DNA of 64,000 nucleotides from Actinokineospora diospyrosa (GTDB lineage Bacteria > Actinomycetota > Actinomycetes > Mycobacteriales > Pseudonocardiaceae): positions 1-64,000 of the forward strand of contig NZ_JAMTCO010000021.1 of assembly GCF_024171925.1 (NCBI RefSeq), given 5' to 3'. Positions 26,086-33,124 of the stretch are shown here, in pieces (the stretch's first letter is position 1; each line of letters opens with the position of its first letter). Both the position numbers and the translations under genes were made by a program. The notes under the pieces were generated by a model that had not been told where the DNA came from, made no database searches, and saw nothing but the letters and a program-made list of their open reading frames with translations.

Positions 26086-27048
26086 TCAGGCCTGGGTGCT
26101 CAGGACCCTGGTCCGGTCGCGCCAGTCGAGGTAGGCGGAGATGTCGGTGCGCTCGCCGAGGTCCTCGGCGGCCCGCTCGGCCCAGCCGCTCGCCTCGGCG
26201 GGGGTGGTGCCGACCAGGCGTTCGCAGGCCAGGGTGGAGTGGGCGGGCACGATCCCGGAGCGGACCCGCGCGGTCGCGCCGAACACGACGCCCTGCCGCA
26301 GGTGTCCCAGGTGGCCGCCCGCGTGCTCGCGCAGTGTGTCCAGTTCGGCCGCGGGCACGCCGCCCGCGTAGGTGGCGGCCAGGCCGACGCCGCTCCACAG
26401 CGCCGCCCTCGCCGTGGCGGGCGCCTCGGCGATGACCTCCCGGATGTCGTCGGGGTCGCCCGCGGTCATGAACCACAGCGCCCGACCGGAACCGGCGAGC
26501 CGGATCAGCCGCACCGGGTCGGTCCCCGCGCGCTCGGCCCGGCGGCGCAGCGCGCGGCGGCCGCCGAAGAACACCTCGGCGAACCCCGCGCCGTCGTAGG
26601 CGAGCCAGCGCAGCAGCGGCGTGTCGGTCAGCCGCACCGGCAACGGCAACCTGCTCACCGCCAACGCCCACCCGGCGCCGACGTGGATCAGGTGCGGGTA
26701 GTCCGCTCCGGACTCGGCCAGCAGCGCGGCGACCGAGCGGCCGCGGGTGAGCACGTCGCGCTGCCCGGCCCACATCGCGGCGCCCTCGTGGGCGAAGCCG
26801 CGCTCCTCGGCGGGCAGCGTGTCGACCGCGGCGCGCACGTGCGGCCAGTGCGCGGCGGCGAGGTTGTAGCCGGTGAGGAACGAGCGGGCGTGGCGCTCCA
26901 GTCGTTCGCGCGGACCCGGGCGGTCCACCCGGAACCCCCGGCGGCCGAAGTCGGCCATGCCCAGCGGTAACCGGGGGGCCAGCCCCCGGCCCCGGCTCGG
27001 TGCGTCGACGACGCCCGGTCGGTCCGCGGAACCGTGCTGAGTGCTCAT
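26086..27048 (-). CDS. unbL: UnbL-like (DUF1702) enediyne-cassette protein
   Basis: 320-aa soluble protein of the DUF1702/UnbL family. Typical landmarks are ARSFLTGYNLAAAHWPHV, GFAHEGAAMWAG, YPHLIHVGAGWALA, WLAYDGAGFAEVFFGGRRAL and the C-terminal DLGERTDISAYLDWRDRTR. The chosen ATG at 27048 gives the length usual for the family. An in-frame extension to 27183 adds 45 Arg-rich residues with no family resemblance and is rejected. First gene of the minus-strand cassette. Orthologues (SgcE3, CalU14 class) are conserved in all known enediyne clusters, and the function is unknown. Confidence 0.94.
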   Translation of the reverse strand: MSTQHGSADRPGVVDAPSRGRGLAPRLPLGMADFGRRGFRVDRPGPRERLERHARSFLTGYNLAAAHWPHVRAAVDTLPAEERGFAHEGAAMWAGQRDVLTRGRSVAALLAESGADYPHLIHVGAGWALAVSRLPLPVRLTDTPLLRWLAYDGAGFAEVFFGGRRALRRRAERAGTDPVRLIRLAGSGRALWFMTAGDPDDIREVIAEAPATARAALWSGVGLAATYAGGVPAAELDTLREHAGGHLGHLRQGVVFGATARVRSGIVPAHSTLACERLVGTTPAEASGWAERAAEDLGERTDISAYLDWRDRTRVLSTQA

Positions 27049-27411
27049 GGAGTTCTCATCTCTGGTTCGCCGAGCGCGGCGGGGACGAAGTGGCTGGGGA
27101 CGAACTCGAACTGCGGAGAACAAGCTTCGGGAATAGGTAGTGACCAGGCCCGATCTTGCCCCCGCCGAGCTGTCCCGTGTCAAGGGGAGCGATGCGGTGT
27201 TCGCCCGTTCGTATCAGATGTCCGGGGCTTCCTTTCCCGAATCCGGCTCGGGTACTGACGACTATGTCACTCCTGGGTTCGGTGGTAAGCTCGCCGACGG
27301 CAACCGGGTGGTTGCCATCTCCTTTGGTGCACGGCGGGCTGGTGGTCACGGGACCGGTCCGGTGATCCCGGCATGCCTGAACCGGCCGGGCGAGGCGAAA
27401 CGGGAGTGTGC
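27049..27411. promoter_or_regulatory. Divergent intergenic region between warhead cassette and sulfur operon
   Basis: 363 bp without a gene between unbL (minus) and the cysteine-desulfurase gene (plus). On the minus strand a perfect -35 TTGACA (plus-strand TGTCAA at 27178-27183) is followed after 19 bp by CAAGAT, a weak -10. On the plus strand a TATGTC at about 27264 could be a -10. No long palindrome was seen. Both the cassette and the sulfur operon must start here, which supports co-regulation. Confidence 0.4.
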
Positions 27412-28701
27412 ATGGTCGACCTGGTGGACACCGCGCCGCGCAACCTGGTGGCACCCGGGGAGTCGGTCCGGCCCGATTTCCCGATCCTGGCCACCCGGGT
27501 GGGGCCGCGGCCGTTGGTGTACCTGGACAACGCGGCCACCGCGCAGAAACCGCGGCGGGTGCTCGACGCGATCACCGACCACTACACCGGCGCCAACGCC
27601 AACGTCGGCCGCGGCTACTACCAGCTCAGCCACCTCGCCACCGACGTGTACGAACAGGCGCGCGCCACCGTCCAACACGCCATCAACGCCGAGCACGCCG
27701 ACGAGGTCGTGTTCGTCCCCGGCACCACCGCCGCGGTGAACCTGCTGGTCGATACCTTCGGCAGGGACCGGCTGCGGGCGGGCGACCAGGTCGTGGTCAC
27801 CGGCATGGAGCACAACTCGAACCTGTTGCCCTGGCGGCGGTTGTGCGAGTCGGTCGGCGCGGAACTGGTGCTCGTCGCCGCCGACGACCGCGGCCGGGTG
27901 ACCGGCGAGGCGTTCGACGCCGCGCTCGGCCCCAAGACCCGGCTGGCCGCCGTCACGCACGTGTCCAACGTGCTCGGCACGGTCAACCCGGTGCGGGACA
28001 TGGTCGCCAGCGCCCACCGCCGCGACATCCCGGTCGTGGTCGACGGCGCGCAGGCCGTCCCGCACCGGCAGGTCGACGTGCGCGAACTCGACGCGGACTT
28101 CTACGTGTTCTCCGGGCACAAGGTGTATGGGCCCATGGGGATCGGCGTCCTCTATGGGCGCCGCGAACTGCTGCACGCGCTGCAGCCGTACCAGGTCGGC
28201 GGCGGCACGGTGAAGGGCGTCAGTCTCACCGAGCCGGTCCGCTACGTCCCCGTCCCCGCCCGGTTGGAGGCGGGGACACCGCACATCCCCGGCGCGGTCG
28301 GGCTGGCCGCGGCGTTCGAGTACCTCGCCGACATCGGCTGGGACGCCATCCGCGCGCACGACGACACACTGGTGCGAGCCGCGGTCGCCGCGGTGCTGGA
28401 CACCCCGGACGCCCGGGTCGTCGGCGACCCGGCGGCCGACCCGAGCGGCATCGTGTCCTTTGTGGTCGACGGCATCCACCCCTACGACGTCGGCGGGCAC
28501 CTGGACGCGCACGGGATCGCGGTGCGCAGCGGCGTGCACTGCGCGAACACCTTCGTCGACACCTTCGGGGTGGTCGGCACCGTGCGGCTGTCCTTCGGCG
28601 TCTACAACACCGAGGCCGAGGTCGCGGTCGTGCGGGAGGCGCTGTCCACGGTCAAACCCGGGTTCTGGACCGCCGAGCACCCGACCGAGCGGTTCCTCTG
28701 A
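27412..28701 (+). CDS. SufS/CsdA-type cysteine desulfurase
   Basis: 429-aa class V PLP enzyme. Family landmarks are PLVYLDNAATAQKP, TTAAVNLLVDTFG, GMEHNSNLLPWRRL, VVDGAQAVPHRQVDV, the Schiff-base lysine in YVFSGHKVYGPMGIGVLYG, and a catalytic-loop Cys in AVRSGVHCANTFVDTFG, where SufS has RTGHHCAQP. It would take sulfur from cysteine as an enzyme persulfide. ATG at 27412 with GGGAG six bases upstream. A longer start at 27373 lacks such a site. No SufBCDU genes are adjacent, arguing against housekeeping Fe-S assembly. Its stop overlaps the next start (TGATG). In this setting it may supply sulfane sulfur to the natural product. Confidence 0.92.
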   Translation: MVDLVDTAPRNLVAPGESVRPDFPILATRVGPRPLVYLDNAATAQKPRRVLDAITDHYTGANANVGRGYYQLSHLATDVYEQARATVQHAINAEHADEVVFVPGTTAAVNLLVDTFGRDRLRAGDQVVVTGMEHNSNLLPWRRLCESVGAELVLVAADDRGRVTGEAFDAALGPKTRLAAVTHVSNVLGTVNPVRDMVASAHRRDIPVVVDGAQAVPHRQVDVRELDADFYVFSGHKVYGPMGIGVLYGRRELLHALQPYQVGGGTVKGVSLTEPVRYVPVPARLEAGTPHIPGAVGLAAAFEYLADIGWDAIRAHDDTLVRAAVAAVLDTPDARVVGDPAADPSGIVSFVVDGIHPYDVGGHLDAHGIAVRSGVHCANTFVDTFGVVGTVRLSFGVYNTEAEVAVVREALSTVKPGFWTAEHPTERFL

Positions 28702-29831
28702 TGCGGTTCGCCACCCGCGTGGTCCACAGTGGACATGAGACCACCGGGCCGTACGGCGGCATCGTGCCGCCGGTGCACCTGGCAACCACCTACGACCGCT
28801 TCGCCCAGGACCCGCCCCGCTACTTCTACTCCCGCGGCGAGAACCCGACCGTGGAGGCGCTGGAGACCTGCCTGGCCGCCGTCGAGGGCGCCCGGCACTG
28901 CACCGCCTACTCCTCCGGCCAGGCGGCGGCCACCACGGCGCTGTCGCTGCTCACCCCCGGCCAGCGCCTGGTGTGCTGCGACGACGTCTACGGCGGCACG
29001 CACGCGCTGATCACCGGGCTGCGCCGCTACGGGATCCTGGTCGAGCAGGTGGACCTGTCCGACCTGGACCGCGCCCGCGCCGCGCTCGCCGGGGACGTCG
29101 CCATGGTGTGGGTGGAGACCCCGACCAACCCGCTGCTCAAAGTCATCGACATCGCCGAGGTCTCCCGGCTCGCGCACGAACGCGGCGCGCTCGTCGTCGT
29201 GGACAACACCTTCGCCGGGCCCGCCCTGCAGCGGCCGCTGCGCTGGGGCGCGGACGTCAGCCTGCACAGCACCACCAAGTTCGTCGCGGGCCACTCCGAC
29301 GTCCTCGGCGGCGCCCTCATCTGCGACGACCCCGCCCTGCACCACGCCTTCACCCAGCACCGCACCGTCGCGGGCACCATCCCCAGCGGCCTGGACTGCT
29401 TCCTCGTGCACCGCGGCGTCAAGACGTTGTCGGTGCGCGTCGAACGCCAGGTCCGCACCGCCCAGACGCTGGTCGACCTGCTGCTCGAGGCCCCCGGCGT
29501 CACCCACGTGCGCTACCCGGGCCTGCCGGAGCACCCCGGCCACGACATCGCCGCCCGCCAGCTCGCCGCGCCCGGGTCGATCATCGCGTTCCGCTACTCC
29601 GGCGTCGTGGAGAAGCTGCTCGCGGGCACGACCCTGTTCGCCTGCGCGGTGAGCCTGGGCGGGGTCCGCTCGCTCATCGAGTGCCCGGCCCTGATGACCC
29701 ACCGCCCGATCCCCGCGGCCGACCGCGCCGCCGCGGGCATCACCGACGACCTGATCCGGCTCTCCGTCGGCATCGAGGACGCCGAGGACCTCGTCGAGGA
29801 CCTCACGACCGCACTGGCCAGCGGCCGGTGA
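28701..29831 (+). CDS. Cystathionine gamma-lyase/synthase family PLP enzyme (Cys/Met metabolism)
   Basis: 376-aa fold-type-I PLP enzyme of the Cys_Met_Meta_PP family. It shows ATRVVHSGHETTGPYGGIVP, YSRGENPTVEALE, VYGGTHALITGL, VVDNTFAGPALQRPL, the PLP-lysine motif SLHSTTKFVAGHSDVLGG, and SLGGVRSLIECPALMTH. The VYGGT segment has Gly where methionine gamma-lyases carry a diagnostic Cys, so cystathionine gamma-lyase or synthase is more likely than methionine gamma-lyase. The calicheamicin cluster has a related PLP enzyme, CalE6, assigned as a methionine gamma-lyase. ATG at 28701 overlaps the desulfurase stop by 1 nt, and the end abuts the MetE-like gene. Confidence 0.92.
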   Translation: MRFATRVVHSGHETTGPYGGIVPPVHLATTYDRFAQDPPRYFYSRGENPTVEALETCLAAVEGARHCTAYSSGQAAATTALSLLTPGQRLVCCDDVYGGTHALITGLRRYGILVEQVDLSDLDRARAALAGDVAMVWVETPTNPLLKVIDIAEVSRLAHERGALVVVDNTFAGPALQRPLRWGADVSLHSTTKFVAGHSDVLGGALICDDPALHHAFTQHRTVAGTIPSGLDCFLVHRGVKTLSVRVERQVRTAQTLVDLLLEAPGVTHVRYPGLPEHPGHDIAARQLAAPGSIIAFRYSGVVEKLLAGTTLFACAVSLGGVRSLIECPALMTHRPIPAADRAAAGITDDLIRLSVGIEDAEDLVEDLTTALASGR

Positions 29832-29851
29832 CCCAACCCGAGAGGAACCAG

Positions 29852-30913
29852 TTGTCCATCCCGACCGAACCGATCGGCAGCATCCCCCGCCCCAAGAACG
29901 TCCTTGACGCGATCGCCGAGCACACCGCGGGCACCCTCGACGACGCGGGCCTGGCGACCGTCATCGACGACGCCGTCGCCGACACCATCCAGCAACTGCA
30001 AGCCGCTGGCTCCCCCGTCGTCACCGACGGCGAACAAGCCAAACCCAGCTTCGTCAGCTACCCCCTCCAGGGACTCTCCCTCGCCCCCGACGGCGCCGTC
30101 ATCCCCTTCGCCGACGGCCACACCCGCACCCTGCCCCGCCTCACCGCTGGCCCCTTCCGCTACGGCGCCAACGCCGCGACCTACCTCGCCGCCGCCCGCA
30201 AGCACGCCTCGGTGCCGGTCAAGCAGGCTGTGATCGCCGCCTCCGCCCTGAGCCTGATCTACCCCTCCGCCGGGATCGACGGCTACTCGCAGTCCCAGTT
30301 CCTCGACGACCTGGTCGACGGCGCCGAGGCCGACATCCGCTCAAGCCTGGACGGCGGCGCGGACTCGGTGCAGCTGGACTTCACCGAGGGCCGTTTGTCG
30401 CTGAAGCTGGACCCGAGCGGCGGCCTGCTGGACACGTTCGTGGACCTGAACAACCGAGTCCTGGACCGGTTCACCGCCGAGGAACGCACCCGGATCGGCG
30501 TGCACACCTGCCCCGGCGGGGACCAGGACTCCGTACACAGCCTGGACGTCGACTACGTGGACCTCCTGCCCAAGCTGTTCCGCTTGAACGCCGGTCGGTT
30601 CTACCTGCAGCTGGCCAGCGAGACCGACCCAGAGCGAGTGCTTTCGGCGGTGTCAGAGCACTCCCGCGCCGACCAGCGGATCTTCGTAGGCGTGATCGAC
30701 CCGATCGACCCGCGAGTGGAGACACCCGAAGAGGTCCGCGACCGCGTCCTGACCGCCGCCCGCTACATCCCACTGGAACGCCTCGGCACCTGCGACGACT
30801 GCGGCTTCTCCCCATTCGCCGACGACGTGTCCACTTCGCGCGAGGTGGCCTTCGCGAAGGTGGCCGCACGAGTCCGGGGCACCGCCTTGGCCGCATCAGC
30901 ACTGGGCGCGTAG
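29852..30913 (+). CDS. MetE C-terminal-like cobalamin-independent methionine synthase
   Basis: 353-aa protein of the COG0620 group (UROD/MetE-like fold, catalytic half only). Motifs: a canonical N-terminus IPTEPIGSIPRPKNVLDAI, TDGEQAKPSF, zinc-ligand pair HTC in IGVHTCPGGDQDS, LQLASE, and the third thiolate in LGTCDDCGFSPF. The start is decided by AGAGGA five bases before a TTG at 29852. The alternative GTG at 29828 overlaps the previous stop but has no ribosome site. It would methylate homocysteine or another thiol from a folate or methyl donor. Third gene of the sulfur operon. A dense hairpin element follows it. Confidence 0.9.
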   Translation: MSIPTEPIGSIPRPKNVLDAIAEHTAGTLDDAGLATVIDDAVADTIQQLQAAGSPVVTDGEQAKPSFVSYPLQGLSLAPDGAVIPFADGHTRTLPRLTAGPFRYGANAATYLAAARKHASVPVKQAVIAASALSLIYPSAGIDGYSQSQFLDDLVDGAEADIRSSLDGGADSVQLDFTEGRLSLKLDPSGGLLDTFVDLNNRVLDRFTAEERTRIGVHTCPGGDQDSVHSLDVDYVDLLPKLFRLNAGRFYLQLASETDPERVLSAVSEHSRADQRIFVGVIDPIDPRVETPEEVRDRVLTAARYIPLERLGTCDDCGFSPFADDVSTSREVAFAKVAARVRGTALAASALGA

Positions 30914-30920
30914 CCCCCCA

Positions 30921-31009
30921 CAGGAGGCCCGCTGGGTCGGGACGTGGTGCGAGCGGCTTCCGGCAGGCTATGCCTCTGCTCGACCCGCTTTGATCATGCG
31001 GGCCTCCTG
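30921..31009. other. 89-nt multi-stem structured element downstream of the sulfur operon
   Basis: Outer arms CAGGAGGCCCGC (30921-30932) and its exact complement (30998-31009) enclose a second stem (GGGTCG 30934-30939 with CGACCC 30981-30986) and a small inner hairpin (GGCA 30962-30965 with TGCC 30971-30974). It begins 7 nt after the MetE-like stop. It could be an elaborate terminator, a processed RNA or a mobile hairpin remnant. It does not match a tRNA cloverleaf. Confidence 0.5.
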
Positions 31010-31171
31010 GTGCGTGAGTTGTCCACAACGCCGCAACCAATCCACAGCCCACCGTCCGATGCTCCAGTTATGTCGGAGCTCGCCGGTAAGCTGTGTATTC
31101 GGGGCCTCTTCACCTAGTTGATCTTGCTGATTGCGCTACACCCCAACACATCTACTCCGGCTCACGTTGCT

Positions 31172-31602
31172 AGCCAGTGGACATCCGGAAGTCAAGGTGT
31201 CAGTCCGGCTTCCAGCAGATCCGGGCCCCGCCCACTTGTCCAGCCCTGGACACTCGGACCCAACGGTGCCAACCGGCCTTCCGTCAGGTCCGCCCCAGCC
31301 CACCTACCCAGCCCGTGGACACTCGGAAGATGCGGTGCCATCTCAGCCCGCTCTCGGCTGCCCTGCCAGCCCAGCCCCGCGCAGTCGGACTCGCTGGTGC
31401 CAGGTGCTCGATGGGGTGGACCTGTTTTGTGTGGGGGGACGGCACCCGTAGCGTTTCCGCGCGGCAGGGCCAGTCTTTTGGGCCCCTGCTTTGCGGTTCT
31501 GCGTCGGGTGTCGTAGGGGCCCCGCGCAAAACAGGTCCACCGCATCGAGCAAAGCTCGAAAATCGCGGATCGGGCGCCGAGGTCGCCGCTAGGCGACGAG
31601 GC
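31172..31602 (+). repeat. Dispersed repeat copy A with internal tandem units and 31-bp inverted arms
   Basis: Part of the 1,073-bp gene-free stretch 30914-31986. Positions 31241-31602 are highly similar, in opposite orientation, to 49563-49926 (by eye roughly 85 percent). The first part consists of about four degenerate 63-70-bp units, each carrying GGACACTCGGA followed by CGGTGCCA. The second part has inverted arms 31406-31436 and 31520-31550 (28 of 31 pairs match) around about 80 bp that can fold further. No coding capacity is convincing. It looks like a family of non-autonomous repeats or structured intergenic elements. Confidence 0.75.
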
Positions 31603-31688
31603 CGTCCACCGGAGCCGAAGGCGGAGGCCCCGAAGTTCTTGCCCCGCACTCCCAGCCCGGGCATGCGTCAAGATCAACCTGATCGAAA

Positions 31689-31908
31689 GCCCCCAAATAC
31701 ACAGCCTACCGCTCAGCACCGACACAACGGGAGCAGCGAACAGCACCCTGTGGACAAGCGATCCCGTTGTGGACAAACAACATCCACCACAAGCGTCACC
31801 ACAAGATCATCCGCCACAAGAGCCCCCGAATACACAGCCTACCGAGACACACCGACAAACCAGCAGCAGCGATCGCGAGCTGTGGACAGCTACAAACGTT
31901 GTGGACAA
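31689..31908. repeat. Two direct-repeat modules, each ending in DnaA-box-like sequences
   Basis: Unit 1 (31689-31776) and unit 2 (31822-31908) share GCCCCC(A/G)AATACACAGCC, ACCGACA, a GCAGCGA block, CTGTGGACA and a terminal TTGTGGACAA (31767-31776, 31899-31908). TTGTGGACAA is the complement of the consensus DnaA box TTGTCCACAA, and a further perfect box lies at 31019-31028. No dnaA, dnaN or plasmid rep gene is nearby, so this is not the usual oriC. A DnaA-titrating or relic replication locus is possible. Confidence 0.5.
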
Positions 31909-31986
31909 CCCCATCCGCTGGCACCAGAGACTCCAGCAGCCATCACCCTGTCCTCCAGAGCGGACACGCCAAAGCGCACCACGAGC

Positions 31987-32529
31987 TCAAGGTGTCGGCG
32001 CAGCCAACCCAAGGGTGGTCACCAACCGGTTGATGAAGGAGAACAGCGCGGCGCAGAAGACCGCCTCCAGAAGCTGCTCCTCCGTCCACACCTCAGCCGC
32101 CTCACTCCACTCCGCGTCCAGATCCGGCGAGCCGCTCGTAACCTTGCTAGTCAAGCGCAACAGCGCGACAGTCGGCTCATCCACCGGAAGATCGATCGGG
32201 TCAGTCGCGTGGCTGATGGTTTCGGCGAGTTCGGCTGAGCCGCCGAAGTGTTGGAGGAACCAGGTGTGGGTGGTGGCGCAGTAGTCGCAGTTGTTGAGGC
32301 GGGAGGTCCAGGTGGCGATGAGTTCCTTGGTCGCCCGGGTCAGGGCGCTGTCGGTGAAGACGCCGGTGTAGCCGGTGACCACTACGTCCAGCAGGTGTGG
32401 GGTGGTGGAGGTCAACCGGAACACGTCGGGGACGAAGGGGAGGTTGGTGGCGGCTCGGACGCGGTCGTACAGGTCGGCTGTCAGGCCGGTCGCTTCCGCC
32501 TCGGGCACCATCTTCACGCGTTCAGCCAT
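31987..32529 (-). CDS. AhpD-like carboxymuconolactone decarboxylase family protein
   Basis: 180-aa all-helical protein of the CMD/AhpD-like peroxidase-related group. It contains the redox motif NNCDYCATTHTWFLQHFGG (Cys-x-x-Cys-x3-His, about residues 80-95), the AhpD active-site pattern used in alkylhydroperoxide reduction. It is coupled to the upstream AraC-type gene, whose stop at 32522 lies inside its start region (8-nt overlap). This suggests a stress-responsive regulator/peroxidase pair. ATG at 32529. Confidence 0.88.
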   Translation of the reverse strand: MAERVKMVPEAEATGLTADLYDRVRAATNLPFVPDVFRLTSTTPHLLDVVVTGYTGVFTDSALTRATKELIATWTSRLNNCDYCATTHTWFLQHFGGSAELAETISHATDPIDLPVDEPTVALLRLTSKVTSGSPDLDAEWSEAAEVWTEEQLLEAVFCAALFSFINRLVTTLGLAAPTP

Positions 32530-32881
32530 GGTCGATTCCCTTCGCGGACTTGCGGTACTGCGTCGGGGACACGCCGACGCAGGTCTTGAAGCGGGCGCTG
32601 AAGGTGCCCGGGCTGTGGTAGCCGACGCGGGTGCTGATGTCGGAGATGTTGAGGCTCGTGGTGGCTAGCAGGCGGCGGGCTTCGGCGAAGCGCAGGCTGG
32701 ACAGGAAGCGGGCCGGTGGGAGACCGGTGTGCCGGTGGAAGACCCGGCAGAAGTGGAACTTGCTGAACCGGGCCACCCGCGCCATCTCGTCGATCGTGAT
32801 GGGCTGGGCGAGCCTGCCCCGCATGTCCTCGATGACTCGTTCGACCGCGCGCACGGCGAGTTCGTCCAAGACCGCCACCAA
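32522..32881 (-). CDS. Stand-alone AraC-family DNA-binding protein
   Basis: 119-aa protein consisting almost entirely of the double helix-turn-helix AraC domain: ITIDEMARVARFSKFHFCRV, FHRHTGLPPARFLSSLRF, then ISDISTRVGYHSPGTFSARF and CVGVSPTQYRK. It has no ligand-binding domain. The start is either TTG at 32881 or GTG at 32878, and neither has a strong ribosome site. The 3' end overlaps the AhpD-like gene, which it probably regulates. The upstream side is occupied by a MITE-like inverted repeat at 32959. Confidence 0.87.
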   Translation of the reverse strand: MVAVLDELAVRAVERVIEDMRGRLAQPITIDEMARVARFSKFHFCRVFHRHTGLPPARFLSSLRFAEARRLLATTSLNISDISTRVGYHSPGTFSARFKTCVGVSPTQYRKSAKGIDHG

Positions 32882-32958
32882 GAATCCGAAGTGGAATCAG
32901 CCGACCGCAGAACGCTAGCACCGCCGGGCCGTGGGTGACTTCGCCCTGAAAGGTGAAT

Positions 32959-33124
32959 CTAGTGGCGCGACTCAGAACGTCGACCATGTCTCGACCCGCC
33001 CACGACGCGCCTGGCCGCGTTGCCGAAACGACCAAGTACACCCAGTACGAGGACGTTCCGGCGCCTTGCCAGCCACGCCGTGAACACGCCGATACACGGC
33101 CAACCTTCTGAGTCGAGCCACTAG
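32959..33124. mobile_element. MITE-like element with 19-bp terminal inverted repeats flanked by CTAG
   Basis: Arms 32959-32977 and 33106-33124 match as inverted repeats at 18 of 19 positions, and both outer ends are CTAG. The 166-bp interior has no transposase or open gene. CTAG target duplications with short inverted repeats are typical of IS5-family (IS427/IS1031 type) elements, so this is read as a non-autonomous derivative. Its right arm supplies the TAG stop of the CopCD-like gene (33121-33123), so insertion reset that gene's end. Confidence 0.6.

Noticed and set aside
28701-29831. Definite methionine gamma-lyase (CalE6 orthologue)
   Set aside because: The VYGGT segment has Gly where methionine gamma-lyases carry the diagnostic Cys, so only the broader family is called.
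30921-31009. tRNA gene
   Set aside because: The outer stem is 12 bp and no TPsiC arm or anticodon arm can be drawn.
31118-31776. Overlapping open frames in both directions across the 31-kb repeat region
   Set aside because: They follow the dispersed repeat and its inverted arms, lack ribosome sites and recognisable domains, and reappear in all frames in the second copy.
31019-31908. Chromosomal replication origin
   Set aside because: DnaA boxes are present but dnaA, dnaN and recF are absent and box number is low for an actinobacterial oriC.
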